64,000 bases of DNA, taken from IMG/VR virus record IMGVR_UViG_3300022744_000020, positions 1 through 64,000 of that record. One strand, given 5' to 3'. This document shows positions 36,793-47,000 of the stretch, piece after piece; the first letter of the stretch is position 1, and each line of letters opens with the position of its first letter. The stretch comes from a virus. The notes under the pieces are model-generated. The model did no database searches. It was given only the letters and a program-made list of their open reading frames with translations, and was not told the DNA's origin. Made by a program: the position numbers and the translations under genes.

Positions 36793-37193
36793 AATTAGAG
36801 AAGTCAGACCCTTTGTTCTTACAGGCCCCGAGAAGATGCGTCATCTCGGGATCCAGGGATTGGGAAGAGTTTGATCATTTTTGTTCCAGAATGGATCTTT
36901 ACCATCAAAGGTGGAAAGACCGGGTAGTCTATATCAGCGGCCTTGCAAGAGGTCCAGATAAAATGCTGGTCGAGTGGGCCAAAGCCAGTGGTAAAGACTG
37001 GGTGGAATTTCCAGCCGACTGGGACAAGCACGGTAAGAAAGCCGGCTACTTGAGAAATCAAGAGATGGCTGATCACTCGACTCATGCCTTTGTGTTTTGG
37101 GACGGGAAGAGCCGAGGAACAAAGCACATGCTGGACATTTGTCTGCGTCAGAAAATCCACGTACTTCTAACTCTAGTTGGTAATCCAAAATGA
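36789..37193 (+). CDS. SLOG-family (DUF2493/YspA-like) nucleotide-binding protein
   Basis: A 134-residue Rossmann-like protein of the SLOG superfamily. Visible features are RRCVISGSRDW at the N-terminus (first strand and glycine loop), VYISGLARGPDKMLVEWAK (the GxxxGxD motif shared by DprA, LOG and DUF2493 proteins), YLRNQEMADHSTHAFVFWDG (helix and strand) and SRGTKHMLDI. SLOG proteins bind nucleotides or nucleotide-derived ligands, and in phages they often stand in small-molecule or DNA metabolism modules. It overlaps the RNAP beta C-terminal gene by four bases and the next gene by four bases, so all three are translationally coupled. Ligand unknown. Confidence 0.82.
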   Translation: MKLEKSDPLFLQAPRRCVISGSRDWEEFDHFCSRMDLYHQRWKDRVVYISGLARGPDKMLVEWAKASGKDWVEFPADWDKHGKKAGYLRNQEMADHSTHAFVFWDGKSRGTKHMLDICLRQKIHVLLTLVGNPK

Positions 37194-37933
37194 GTGAACG
37201 ATACAAAGAGAGTGCCATACTCATCGACATCGAATGCCTGGCGGATCTGCGCGCCGGAGTGATGATCACGCTGAGCCCAGAGTTTGCCTTTGAAGTCACC
37301 AATCGGCCAGACTACTACACCCGAGATTACGACTCCTTTCAAGTGGGCTCTGACCGGATCGATCTGGCGTTCATCGATAAGGTAATTGAGGCTGATCCGA
37401 TCAAGGTTTTTCTGAACTCTCCTGCGACTAAAGCCTTTTTGTTTTTGAGGAGTTGGTGCGCGGAGCGACTTGTGGCTGGGGCAACAAAGCGCCTGCATGA
37501 ATCGATTGAGATCATCGTCAATATGGGAAGGTTTCATCTCCCTCCAGAAATGGAAGAGGAGTACATCAAACGAATCGTGGCAGTAACCGGGGGACTTTAT
37601 TCGATTCGTTTGGTGAATTGGTCGATTCAGGACCTGACGCCTTCGTTGATCCGGTCGAACTTTGGTACCTGGCTTTGCTACAACCCACTGAAATGGTGGG
37701 AGGCGCACTCGTACATGTTCAGACAAAAACCCATGCTGACCGAACTTCAGCTCTACATCCCAAAGATGAACATGGGTCGGTCAATGACGGCGCAGGAGGT
37801 CAAGATGTTTTCCGACGAGAAGCAGGATCCTTACCTGAAGATTCGAAAAGCCTTCATGCCTCACTTTTTTCTGGAGTGGATTGAAGTGGATGTGGTCTGC
37901 ATGATCCATCCGAATTCCGTGCCTTCGGCATAA
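37190..37933 (+). CDS. Hypothetical protein
   Basis: A 247-residue protein, last of the coupled three-gene operon. It begins with a beta-strand ending in acidic residues (SAILIDIECLADLRAGVM) and has aromatic and Met-rich helices (FGTWLCYNPLKWWEAHSYMF). The N-terminal strand with D and E would fit an exonuclease-like fold, but the other catalytic residues are not evident, so I make no such call. Confidence 0.7.
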   Translation: MSERYKESAILIDIECLADLRAGVMITLSPEFAFEVTNRPDYYTRDYDSFQVGSDRIDLAFIDKVIEADPIKVFLNSPATKAFLFLRSWCAERLVAGATKRLHESIEIIVNMGRFHLPPEMEEEYIKRIVAVTGGLYSIRLVNWSIQDLTPSLIRSNFGTWLCYNPLKWWEAHSYMFRQKPMLTELQLYIPKMNMGRSMTAQEVKMFSDEKQDPYLKIRKAFMPHFFLEWIEVDVVCMIHPNSVPSA

Positions 37934-37934
37934 G

Positions 37935-37973
37935 TACATCTCCACCACGCACAATCGTCGTGGTGGAGATGTA
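37935..37973. terminator. Bidirectional terminator
   Basis: A perfect 15-bp stem (TACATCTCCACCACG with its complement) with a 9-base loop, followed by TCATTTATTTC on the plus side. It lies between convergent genes ending at 37933 and 37978, and starts just after the first of these stops. Confidence 0.88.
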
Positions 37974-37977
37974 TCAT

Positions 37978-38391
37978 TTATTTCGTCTTCATCCCCATGC
38001 GCTGGGTGAAATCGTCATACGTCTCGGGTTTGGCCACGTTGTCCATTTCTCCAGGAACGATAACAATTCCAGAGCCATCAATCTCCAAAACAGGGAGCTC
38101 TTCTCGAACAGCGTTCGTATTCATTCCCATCTTCTTAAAGTTGATGTCCTTTTGATCGAAAAGAGAACTCATGATCGCCAGAGCTTGTTCAGCGTTCTTA
38201 CCGGCCCCTTCATCAACCTTGATCTTCATGCGCCCGAGAGTTGCTCGGTCCATGTCATTGAGAAGGTTACTCACCAAAACGATATCGTCGTCGTTCGTGG
38301 GAATCCCTTCAGTCCCTAGTTTCTTTGCGATTATCTTTTTACGCAAGTTTTGCGTAAAGTCAAGATCTTGTGCTTGCTCTTCATTAGACAT
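37978..38391 (-). CDS. Hypothetical acidic protein
   Basis: A 137-residue, mostly helical, acidic protein without membrane span. It starts with MSNEEQAQDLDF and has a central helix with DDIVLVSNLLNDMDRATLGRMKIKV. AGGTTGAA precedes the ATG. A perfect 9-bp inverted repeat with a 3-base loop (38338-38358) sits in codons ~12-18, where a hairpin could affect translation. No family is recognised. Confidence 0.7.
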   Translation of the reverse strand: MSNEEQAQDLDFTQNLRKKIIAKKLGTEGIPTNDDDIVLVSNLLNDMDRATLGRMKIKVDEGAGKNAEQALAIMSSLFDQKDINFKKMGMNTNAVREELPVLEIDGSGIVIVPGEMDNVAKPETYDDFTQRMGMKTK

Positions 38392-38579
38392 TTCAACCTA
38401 CTCCGTGATAGAAAAGACATTCTCATACCTAATACATGTTTTTTAGGTCAGACATTATGTTCTTGGTATTGTCCCACTAACCTAAAACTTGGAGAAAGTT
38501 CAACCAAAAACTTCTGTAGATTGAGCTAAGCTGTGTGTCTAGCGGAGACCACAGTCATTCGACGTATCGGAGTAACACA
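38392..38579. promoter_or_regulatory. Divergent intergenic region
   Basis: 188 bp between divergent starts. The left part is AT-rich with a short inverted repeat ACCTAA ... TTAGGT (38427-38448) around a T-run. The right part is GC-balanced. A promoter is expected on each side, but no consensus is seen. CGGAG lies before the start at 38580. Confidence 0.35.
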
Positions 38580-38981
38580 ATGGCAAAACGAGAGATCGTG
38601 AATATCGTGCTCGAATCCCCAGACGGTGGGGTCAACGACACACTCGGAGTAGGCGGGATTCTGGCTTCTTTGCTCAGGTCCATTTACGCGGGATTGAACA
38701 TCAAACCGCATCGTTGGCACGCACTGCTGATGGTCTACGTTCGGCGTTACAACGCCGACGTGGCCAGCCGGGGCGGTGGCAAGACACTCAATGCAGGAAA
38801 TCTTCCAGGGATGATCTTTGCCCCACGAATGTCATGGGGTACCTTCTGGCGAGGTATCCGTATTCTCAATCCCATTAAAGTAGACATCCAAATTACGCTT
38901 TGGTGGGCTGGGGATAAAAAGCATGAGGCGAAATGGGAAGTCGTCATCGCCGACAAGGAGGATACCTTCTTTGAAGAGTAA
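38580..38981 (+). CDS. Hypothetical protein
   Basis: A 133-residue basic protein. The ATG at 38580 has CGGAG upstream. It starts with REIVNIVLES and contains a Gly-rich loop (GVGGILASLLRSIYAGLN), RRYNADVASRGGGKTLNAGN and a Trp-rich part (WGTFWRGIRIL, ITLWWAGD). The pattern looks like a small alpha/beta protein, family unknown. It heads a three-gene operon running to 40341. Confidence 0.7.
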   Translation: MAKREIVNIVLESPDGGVNDTLGVGGILASLLRSIYAGLNIKPHRWHALLMVYVRRYNADVASRGGGKTLNAGNLPGMIFAPRMSWGTFWRGIRILNPIKVDIQITLWWAGDKKHEAKWEVVIADKEDTFFEE

Positions 38982-39031
38982 GAAAAAATAGAGTTTGAGT
39001 CCATAATAGGCAACAACATTGGGCTTAGACC

Positions 39032-39580
39032 ATGCTTTCCATTGACCAAGCAATTGAGCGATTGCGCTCCTTGTACCCCTCCCCCCGTAACGCGGAGGAA
39101 ATGGGGTACTACTTGGAGTTGCACGAGGTGGACTTTGCTGGAGTGCTGCTGATCCACAACTGGACAGCGGTCATGAACGCAATGACCAACGACTCAAAGA
39201 AGATCGAATACTTCAGCCTTATGTGGGCCAGGATGCATGGCTCAGATGAGTTCAATGAAGATCATTTGATCGACAAAATTTCCAAAGCCCTGTGCTTCAC
39301 GGCTTTCGAGCCGGGGGCTGGCCGATACCTCAGCGGATCAGTGACTGAGTGCAATGCACAAATCGTTCAGACTGCGCAGTACGAAATGAGTCTGGAAGGT
39401 CAAATCAAAGATCCGTGGTGGTCGAAGCTGCTGAAGCGTGAGAAAGAAGGCGACGACGATGTGTATCGCACGATCCGAGTGATCTTGAAGAACAATCGTT
39501 ACCTGACGTTGTGGTATCTGATCAAAATAGGTCAGATTGGAATCATCCCCCAAGAATCGAAAGACGGAGAAACTCCATGA
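39032..39580 (+). CDS. Hypothetical protein
   Basis: A 182-residue alpha-helical protein with many acidic and aromatic residues (EEMGYYLELHEVDFAGVLLIHNW) and a C-terminal half rich in Lys and Arg (WWSKLLKREKEGDDDVYRTIRVILKNNRYL). No motif is recognised. The stop overlaps the next start by four bases (ATGA at 39577-39580), so the two products are probably made in fixed proportion. Confidence 0.7.
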   Translation: MLSIDQAIERLRSLYPSPRNAEEMGYYLELHEVDFAGVLLIHNWTAVMNAMTNDSKKIEYFSLMWARMHGSDEFNEDHLIDKISKALCFTAFEPGAGRYLSGSVTECNAQIVQTAQYEMSLEGQIKDPWWSKLLKREKEGDDDVYRTIRVILKNNRYLTLWYLIKIGQIGIIPQESKDGETP

Positions 39581-40341
39581 GCGAAGAACTGAACACCCCC
39601 AACGAAGAAGTCATCCCCCTGGACATCACGGAGGTCTACATCCAACCAACCCCGGCAGAGGTACAAGCCCTGGATCAAGACGCTGGCGTCCAGGAGGAAG
39701 GGGTGCAGATGAACGCCCTGCTGGCCTATCAGGAAGGTCAAGGTCAGCGTTATATTGCGCGCTTCCTGGCTGCTCGCCAAGAAGAGGTCTACACCCCCGA
39801 GACCGACGGCAAGAACCACCTGAACATCGGCCCGTCGGCCCGCACCGAACTCGGTCAGTTCCTCTGGCAGCAAGCCTACTCGCCGTTCGAGCACGCTGGC
39901 TTCCGCACGCAGTTTGCGTCCATCACAGCCATGCGTGCCTGGATGATGGGAAGCGGCCCCAGTCGCGACTCTCTGCGATACATCCATGGCGAGAACGCCG
40001 TTCGCATCTTCCGTGGAATGGTGGCGACCAAGGTCGACGGCTACATCCAGATCCTGGGGGATGCATCCTTCCAGAAAATCTGCGCCAACTCCAAGCGGGC
40101 CAGTGAGCTGGTGGGGTTGACGGACCAGTACGAGGGCGACCTGCCTATCTTCTCGTATGAGATGCGCGCGGTGGAAAACGGCGGTCCTCTGGTGCCGGTG
40201 GAAACACAGTACCAGTGGCCTGTCGAGATGTGGGCCATGATTCGCAGCACGCTGCAAGAACGAGTGAAGACTGGTCGAATCGACATCATCCCGAACTTCG
40301 AAGGTCTGCGGGCCGACCAACGATCGCGTCGTCGTGACTGA
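39577..40341 (+). CDS. Hypothetical protein
   Basis: A 254-residue protein. The start at 39577 (MSEELNTPN) has GGAG at about eight bases and overlaps the previous stop; the upstream open frame is a shadow. The acidic N-terminus (~40 residues) is followed by a compact alpha/beta domain containing LLAYQEGQGQRYIARFLAARQ, RTELGQFLWQQAY and an Arg-rich end (RADQRSRRRD). Base composition is more GC-rich than in its neighbours. A strong terminator follows. Function unknown. Confidence 0.75.
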   Translation: MSEELNTPNEEVIPLDITEVYIQPTPAEVQALDQDAGVQEEGVQMNALLAYQEGQGQRYIARFLAARQEEVYTPETDGKNHLNIGPSARTELGQFLWQQAYSPFEHAGFRTQFASITAMRAWMMGSGPSRDSLRYIHGENAVRIFRGMVATKVDGYIQILGDASFQKICANSKRASELVGLTDQYEGDLPIFSYEMRAVENGGPLVPVETQYQWPVEMWAMIRSTLQERVKTGRIDIIPNFEGLRADQRSRRRD

Positions 40342-40366
40342 TGATTTTGTGATCTGAACCAACACA

Positions 40367-40400
40367 GTAAGCCACTGCGGGTAACACCGCAGTGGCTTAC
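40367..40400 (+). terminator. Rho-independent terminator
   Basis: A perfect 14-bp stem (GTAAGCCACTGCGG with its complement) with a 6-base loop, followed by GTGCTTATTTTTT. It ends the operon of three small genes. Confidence 0.93.
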
Positions 40401-40446
40401 GTGCTTATTTTTTGATTCTATTCTCTTACCGGCAAGTCAAACCAGC

Positions 40447-41883
40447 ATGTCAAACGAATTAAGCCCAACAACTTTTTCCGTCGGCGCCAATGAAACGTTG
40501 GCGGCGGTGGACGTTTATACACAGCAAGGCACTGAGGTTATCAATGGCGTCAAGGCCCTGAATGCATCGGCCTTCGGTAACCTCAATCCATTCAAGGTTA
40601 TTCCGCTCAAGACCAAGATTCCAATTGTAGGGAGCTCTATTTACTCCCTGACGTCCACCGCCGCCGTAACGCCCGGACTCCCAACTTTTGTTGCCACTAA
40701 TCCATTTCTCTCCGCCGGGGTTGCTAAGCTTGGGCCAACTTCCCCACTGAAGGCTGCGCTCAATAAAGGGATGGACCTCAAATCCACGGTTCTGGCAACC
40801 GTAGGAAATGTCAGCTCCGTCATCCAAAACGCCAACCTTGGAACGATCTCCGGCATTACCGACATGGTAAAGGGGCTGACTGGCTCAGCTCTTCCGATTG
40901 CACTGAAGGATGTTACAGGTTTAGGAAAGGTGGGAGTCGGGCTAGTCAAAGAAGCAGCAGCTCAGGGTTTGGGTGGGGTATTCACCGCGATCGCTAACTC
41001 TCCGAATTTTGGTTCTCCTTTGGTTAATGGGATTGCGCTCTCTTTGGTCCCTTCTCTGGTAGCAAAAACCAATATTCCTCTTCTAAAGGAAATTGCGGGA
41101 TCTTCGGCGGCCCCATACGTGAAGATGTACAACCCCAACTTAGCTCTTCAAATGGCTAAGAATTTCAAGAAAGACGCAGTAGCCCTCAAGAAAGAGATCA
41201 AGTCTCTACCTTCTCAGCTTGTCGCCCAGAAGAACGCACTGAAAAATGAATGGGGTTCTTTTCAAGATTCCATGCGAGCGGGGCTCGATCCCAAGTTTGC
41301 CAAATCTTTGAAGTCCGGAGCAATAAAAACAAGAATTGCTGCCACGGCATCTCCTCAGGCGCGACAAGCTATGGCGCTGTCTCGCGGGGTAAACGTTCCA
41401 AATCTGGCATCAGCCATCACGACGGGGAAGCTGGTATCTGAAGCGGTCAATCTGGATTCTTTTTTTAATCTCACGACAAAGATGATTATCCAGAACGGAC
41501 CCAAAAAGGCCCCGTCTTGGGCAATGAGCGTGCGAAACGCCTTAAGCCCAGGCGACCAGGTTCCTACCGATCCAATAGACGCCCAAGTCCAGGCAGCTAT
41601 AAGCAATCCGGGATCGGTACAACGGTCGGAAATTCCGCCACCAAGCACCGCTGAGGTTCTGCAAACGGCAAATCCGGTTGTTGTTCCCACCCCGATTGAG
41701 CAGATGCAAACAGACGCAGCGTCACTCAGCGCCGGGGATTGGCGCCAAGCCGCAGTGCTCAAAGAAGTAGAGCGGCTTGAGCAGGAAAGACTGATGCAAA
41801 TAGCAGTAGCCGCTCCCGTTACGGGTGGGTGGCAAGCTGGAAACTTAGTCATTAATGAAGATGGAACTACCCGTTCTAACTAA
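40447..41883 (+). CDS. Structural-type protein rich in Ala/Gly/Val
   Basis: A 478-residue protein. Residues ~60-220 are rich in Ala, Gly, Val, Leu and Ser, without charged breaks (GLVKEAAAQGLGGVFTAIAN), but no segment is a convincing membrane span. The C-terminal ~120 residues are Pro- and Gln-rich, then charged. It precedes another structural protein in the same operon and faces the giant tape-measure protein on the other strand. A baseplate hub, or a protein that forms a channel with the tape measure, is possible but unproven. Confidence 0.7.
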   Translation: MSNELSPTTFSVGANETLAAVDVYTQQGTEVINGVKALNASAFGNLNPFKVIPLKTKIPIVGSSIYSLTSTAAVTPGLPTFVATNPFLSAGVAKLGPTSPLKAALNKGMDLKSTVLATVGNVSSVIQNANLGTISGITDMVKGLTGSALPIALKDVTGLGKVGVGLVKEAAAQGLGGVFTAIANSPNFGSPLVNGIALSLVPSLVAKTNIPLLKEIAGSSAAPYVKMYNPNLALQMAKNFKKDAVALKKEIKSLPSQLVAQKNALKNEWGSFQDSMRAGLDPKFAKSLKSGAIKTRIAATASPQARQAMALSRGVNVPNLASAITTGKLVSEAVNLDSFFNLTTKMIIQNGPKKAPSWAMSVRNALSPGDQVPTDPIDAQVQAAISNPGSVQRSEIPPPSTAEVLQTANPVVVPTPIEQMQTDAASLSAGDWRQAAVLKEVERLEQERLMQIAVAAPVTGGWQAGNLVINEDGTTRSN

Positions 41884-41927
41884 CTGGGTTTGGTTCGACA
41901 AATAACCCCTTACCCCAGAGATCACAA

Positions 41928-44033
41928 ATGCCTGACTATATTAACGGTCAAATCTTCATGGAAGCGGAGAAGATGTTCCGCGATAAAGTAGACCGATATC
42001 AAGACGCGGTCGCCATGAGAGATAACCAGTGGCTTCGTCACTCCTTTGCAGTATTGCCGAACTCCAATACGGTCAATGCCCCTAGTCCTTTGGCGGATGT
42101 CGACATCAAGAACAGGTCGTTTAACACGGCGATCTTTAAGTATTCAGATTCGTCATTAGGGGGAAATGCTTGCATCAATCCCCCTCCTCAATTTACGCCA
42201 TATGCTGACATTCCAAACCCTGGGATTTTACCCGGCGCCACCGACATCACGCTGGAGTTTCAAAGAGCACCCACGGGAATGGGAGAGATGTATTCGGAAG
42301 TGTTTGACGACAATAATCAAATCGTCCATTTCCAGTTTGGAGTGCCTCAATTTAACTCCCTGACTCAGTTCTTCACGGGGTTCTACAACGACTCTCTGGC
42401 GGGCTTGGCACGAACGGCACGCTTCGATGACTCATTCATTACGAAGTTCCTGAACTTTGGTTTGGACATCATTCGTGTTGCGATCATCCCCCTGACAATC
42501 CTTCCGATCATTTTCATGCAGGCCGGCAATGCGATTCGGTTCTTCCTGAAGATGCCGTCCTCGAAGTTCTGCTATCTGAAGCCAGCGATGCCGCTGTACT
42601 GGAACGCGGTGTCGAGCATGGTGAACCAGATCGGGGTGAACATGGGCATCATCAGCTACATGTCTTCGACGATGGCCAATAAGTTCCTGAACACGACACT
42701 GCCGCCGATATCTGAGCAAACCTCGATCTTTTCTTCAATCTTTCCGGAGTTTTCTAAAGACGGTGTTCTAGACGTTTACGCCGTAGCCAATCGGTATGCC
42801 CGACTGGAAGCGAGGCATCGTCGGGAGCTCGTCAAACGAATCGAGGGGACTGGAACAGAGCAAAGTTTCTACGACGCTATACGTCAGACGGTTTATTCGA
42901 GTACCGGTCTGCAGATGCCGGGTAAGGCCGAAACTTCTCCGTTTTCCTTGGAGAAGTATTGGGATAAATACAAAGACGCCGATACGCTATCTAAGAGCGA
43001 TTCCTCTTTGGTGGAGAAAGACATTCGGAGAATCAAAGACGTTTCTGGGATGGATCAGAAGCAGGCCGAAGAAGTCCTCAAGGGGGATTACGCTCCAGAG
43101 GTAGAGCAATCCGCTATGGAGAAGGTAATCGAATACTTCATGGCCAATGCCTCGGATGGTAGTGAATACGCTTCTTTCCGAGTAAATTACAACAAGTCGG
43201 TACAAGAATCGTTCTCCAATCAGTCTGCACCGAATGGTCTGGCCCAGCAACTCAACGCAGCCAGCTCCTCCGCCAGAGAAAAGAGAATGTCTTTTGCTGA
43301 CGGCAAAGTGATGGATGTCCCCATCATCTCTGAGATTTTCCAGGCTGTCGGCACGGTGATCTCTGGTGGGCTGGACATGCTCAAATTGGGAGGCATCATG
43401 GCCTTCGGGGGAAATGCCTTTGTTGATATCCCGGAAAACTGGATGTCTTCCCAGGCCAATCTTCCCAAGGGATCGTACACGATTGATTTGGTGACTCCCT
43501 ACGGCAATCCGATTTCTAGGTTCATGGATATCTATGTCCCTTTGGCAATGATTCTTTGCGGCACGCTTCCGATTGCCACCGGCAAGCAGTCGTATCAGAG
43601 TCCGTTCTATTGTTCTTTGTTTGATCGTGGTCGGGTGATTTCCAGATTCTGTCTGATTGAAAACGTAACCGTGGAGCGCGGGATTCACAATCTCAGCTTC
43701 AACGATCAAGAACAAGCCATGGGTATTCGAGTCACGATTGACGTCAAAGATCTTTCTTCGGTCATGACCTTGCCGATTCAACAGGGTGCTGGTTCAATGC
43801 CGTTGTCTGGTATTTTCGACGGGGAAAACTCCCAGGGAGATTACATGATGACCTTGGGCGGTTTGGCTCTTCGGGAAGTCACGGATCGTTGGCCGATCTT
43901 CACTCGCCAGCTCTCGCTCAAGCGCGCTGAATTCTCCAGCTTCTTCTCAGCCTCGCACTTGGCTTCTTGGTTGGGTGGTGGTCTAACTGGAACGATGGCC
44001 AGTGTACTGATGCAAGGAACCAACAAAACGTAA
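41928..44033 (+). CDS. Virion structural protein with one membrane-like segment
   Basis: A 701-residue protein. A long hydrophobic stretch at ~186-205 (VAIIPLTILPIIFMQAGNAI) would suit a membrane or hydrophobic-core helix. The middle (~280-470) is charged and helical. The C-terminal third is beta-rich with patterns such as GSYTIDLVTPYGNPISRFMDIYVPLAMILCGTLPI. It is followed by a bidirectional terminator whose stem begins at the last base of its stop codon. Its place between the Ala/Gly-rich protein and the tape measure suggests a virion protein; no family is identified. Confidence 0.7.
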   Translation: MPDYINGQIFMEAEKMFRDKVDRYQDAVAMRDNQWLRHSFAVLPNSNTVNAPSPLADVDIKNRSFNTAIFKYSDSSLGGNACINPPPQFTPYADIPNPGILPGATDITLEFQRAPTGMGEMYSEVFDDNNQIVHFQFGVPQFNSLTQFFTGFYNDSLAGLARTARFDDSFITKFLNFGLDIIRVAIIPLTILPIIFMQAGNAIRFFLKMPSSKFCYLKPAMPLYWNAVSSMVNQIGVNMGIISYMSSTMANKFLNTTLPPISEQTSIFSSIFPEFSKDGVLDVYAVANRYARLEARHRRELVKRIEGTGTEQSFYDAIRQTVYSSTGLQMPGKAETSPFSLEKYWDKYKDADTLSKSDSSLVEKDIRRIKDVSGMDQKQAEEVLKGDYAPEVEQSAMEKVIEYFMANASDGSEYASFRVNYNKSVQESFSNQSAPNGLAQQLNAASSSAREKRMSFADGKVMDVPIISEIFQAVGTVISGGLDMLKLGGIMAFGGNAFVDIPENWMSSQANLPKGSYTIDLVTPYGNPISRFMDIYVPLAMILCGTLPIATGKQSYQSPFYCSLFDRGRVISRFCLIENVTVERGIHNLSFNDQEQAMGIRVTIDVKDLSSVMTLPIQQGAGSMPLSGIFDGENSQGDYMMTLGGLALREVTDRWPIFTRQLSLKRAEFSSFFSASHLASWLGGGLTGTMASVLMQGTNKT

Positions 44034-44066
44034 TAAGTGCAAGGGGCGCGAGCCCCTTGCACTTAT
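44033..44066. terminator. Bidirectional terminator
   Basis: A perfect 15-bp stem (ATAAGTGCAAGGGGC with its complement) with a GCGA tetraloop. It stands between convergent genes ending at 44033 and 44075 and begins at the last base of the first stop. Confidence 0.92.
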
Positions 44067-44074
44067 GTTGTCAA

Positions 44075-47000
44075 TCAGTAATTCCGACGCATGCTGACGG
44101 GTGCAGCAGCGCGATAGACCGTTTGACTTGGCAGTCCTCCATTTTCAAACTGCGGTGCCGCCCTTTGGGGCGTTTGCTTTCTTTGCTCCGACTCATCCGG
44201 AACCGAGATAGGCTGTGCTGCTGTAGCCGGGGCTTGTTTTTCAGCACGACTATCTCGGTCTTGAACATACTTCATATACTCGGTAACCTTTTGCAAGATT
44301 TTCTTTTCCGTCTCTACCGAGTCTCTGAGCAGATTGGAGATCGGCTCAAGACTAGCTTGTGCCAAAGCAATCTGAGGATTCTCCGGTCTTTGCGCGTTTT
44401 TACCACCTTCAAAGGAAGCATTTCCGAAACCAAATTCCGGGAACGAGTTGGGTGCCGGAATCCTTTTCCTTCTATCTTCCCTGGGAGGCGCGTCCCCGAA
44501 CGACATGGTCGGATACCCGTCAGCCCTCTCTTTACTAGATTCTACTGGCCCGGATGAGCTAGAAGTCCTAGGGGGTTGCGGAATCTCCGCAGGAGTATAT
44601 GCCGTCTGTGCCGTCTCAGGGACCGTCGGAGCTAGGGTCGCCACCGACGATGCTCCAGCATCTCTCCACGGCCTGCTAGAAGCCTTCTCTGCCGCTTTTG
44701 AGGGCTCTTTTCTGGGAACGATCGCCGGTACCGAAGTCGCGCTCGGCGCGGCGTTTGTCGGAGTCGTCGACTCCTTACTTGTCGCGGGTCCCGCCGATTC
44801 AGAACCTGAAGACTTACCCTCAGATTTAGGAGCCGACGGAATGCTTGAAGTCACCGCCGCGACGTTTACCCCGTGTGCTGCTGCCTTGGTTTTGAGCTTC
44901 TCTCCAAATTCGTTGTAGATTTCTCTCAACGTTTTTGTTTCCCCGTTCTTCTTGAAGAACACACTGGAGTTACCAGGCTTCTGGGAAGGTCCAGGGAAAA
45001 TCCGAGCCCCAGAGAGGGTGTCGTTCGTCTTCAGATTCTTCAGGAACTTTTCAGCTCCGTACGGTCCGAAGAAGTGACCCAGGTGAATATCGGTTGGCGT
45101 CGGGTTCGGGACGATCTGTTTGATTCTGGCTTCCGCATCCTTAACGTAGTGGGCACCCATCAAGGCGTTAGCCGGACCGTCCTTGGGATCGTTGAATGAC
45201 ATTCCCTTGTATTTGCTACCGTACTTCTCCACCGTTTCGGCCCAAGTACCGGGCATGAACTGGTTCAGTCCCAACCCTGTCACACCTTGGACACCTGCTT
45301 TTGGATCAAAGCCGGATTCGACAGCCACCGTAGCAACAGCCAAATCTACAGGAGCACCCACCATCTTAGCAGCCGAAGCTACCATGGAAGCCACTTCTTG
45401 CTTACTTCCGGTCTTAAGAGGGGGAAGTGTTCCAGGGTTTGGATTGGTGTCTGGTGGAGACATCGCCATGATCGGCTTAACTCCAGGCGCTGCACCACCG
45501 TTTCCAGCAGTTTCGACCTTGGACTTCAACGGAGTAGATCCTCCGGACATCGCCTCTGGCTTTTTCTCACCTTCAGCTTTGCTAGCCGGAGCCGCGCCAT
45601 CCAGGTTAATCGTTTCAAACCTGGATTTACTCGCCGGAGCCGAAGGAGTGCCTGGAGCTGTTTTAGCAACTTGCGCCAGCGCAGCCATCGGTTTGGCTGC
45701 TCCCTTTTCCCCCACGCTGCCAGGAACGCTAGATCCCCCAGGAGAAGAGATCAAGCTCGATGGCTTCGAGGGTCCAGGAGCTCCGGCCGCTTGGGCCGCA
45801 GGAGTAGCCGCTGCCGCTGTGCTTGGCGATGCCGCTGACGGATCGACCGGCTTAGTGGTGACGTTGGGTGTAGCAGGTGCCTGAAGAATCTTGGTTGCCA
45901 TTTCCAAGTTTCTGGACCCCAAAGGAGTGCCACGGACAGAGCCCCAACCACCCCCACCTCTTCCGACGCCGGACGCGATTGCTGCATCCGCCAGATCAGG
46001 CCGGTCTTTGTACTTACTGATCCCAAGCTGGATACCAACAGGCTCCAGATGCCAGTCTTCCCCACCCACCGGTCTGGTCAAACCGTACTTCTTGAGAAGT
46101 CCCAGCTTATCCATTTCGGTTAAGTCAGGGCCGTGAGCATCCACAGCAAACCCAAAGCCGTGTAAGCTTTCTCCCGGTACCGCCGCACCCTTACCGTAGA
46201 GTTGTCTCAGGCGAACTTGCTCAGCGTGTGTGCGCGTCGCTTCATTCACTCTGAGCTTCTTCCCAGTGAGTTGCTTGTACTCTTCCGCTGCCCCGCTGAG
46301 TAGTTTCACGAACGTGGGATTCATACCCTCCATGATGACCTTTGGTCCCATCACCATCGAGGAGAAGCCATTGCGTCCATCAGACAACGCCCCACCGGCC
46401 ATATTCAGAGTACCAACGGAAGCCCCGGATACCCCAGGAGTCGAGGGTCCAGATCCACCTCCACCTCCCGTAGAGGTTGGCTTTGCCTCGCCGTCAGATG
46501 CTGCGGCTGCGGTTTGCGTTCTCTCCGCACTGATCTCAGCAAACGTTCTTTGCTTCGCTCCGGTAGTTCCTGCCAGCTTGTCTTTGATTGCCCTGGAAGC
46601 TTCTGCGGTATCCTTAGGCCCTGCAGGAGGCGTTGCTTTTCTGGCATCCTCCATCAACTTAACTTTCTTGACAATTTCTTCCAAGAAGGTCAGGTTGTTT
46701 TTCGTACTGGTCGGATCCGTGTTCAGTCGATAATTCGGGAACGGAGAAGCCGTGACTTCCCAGCAATCAGACATGGCTGCCAACTGCTTTGCGGTGTCGT
46801 ACTGCTGATCTGGTTTCAGATCCGACACGTTCCCCGAGTAATTATTCTTCCCAGTGTGTTGGACATACAAGCTGTGGAACTTCAGCCAGATGGGAAGGAA
46901 TCTCTTCTGGAACCACTTCTTCCAATCGTCTCCCTCAGTGTAGTAGGTGTCGACGATGCCGAACAAGCCGGCAAACTTCTCCACCAACACTTCAGGATTT

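Noticed and set aside
37190-37933. The third gene of the SLOG operon as an exonuclease (ILIDIE strand)
   Set aside because: Only one acidic strand is visible; the other conserved residues of DEDD exonucleases are missing, so the call would be a guess.
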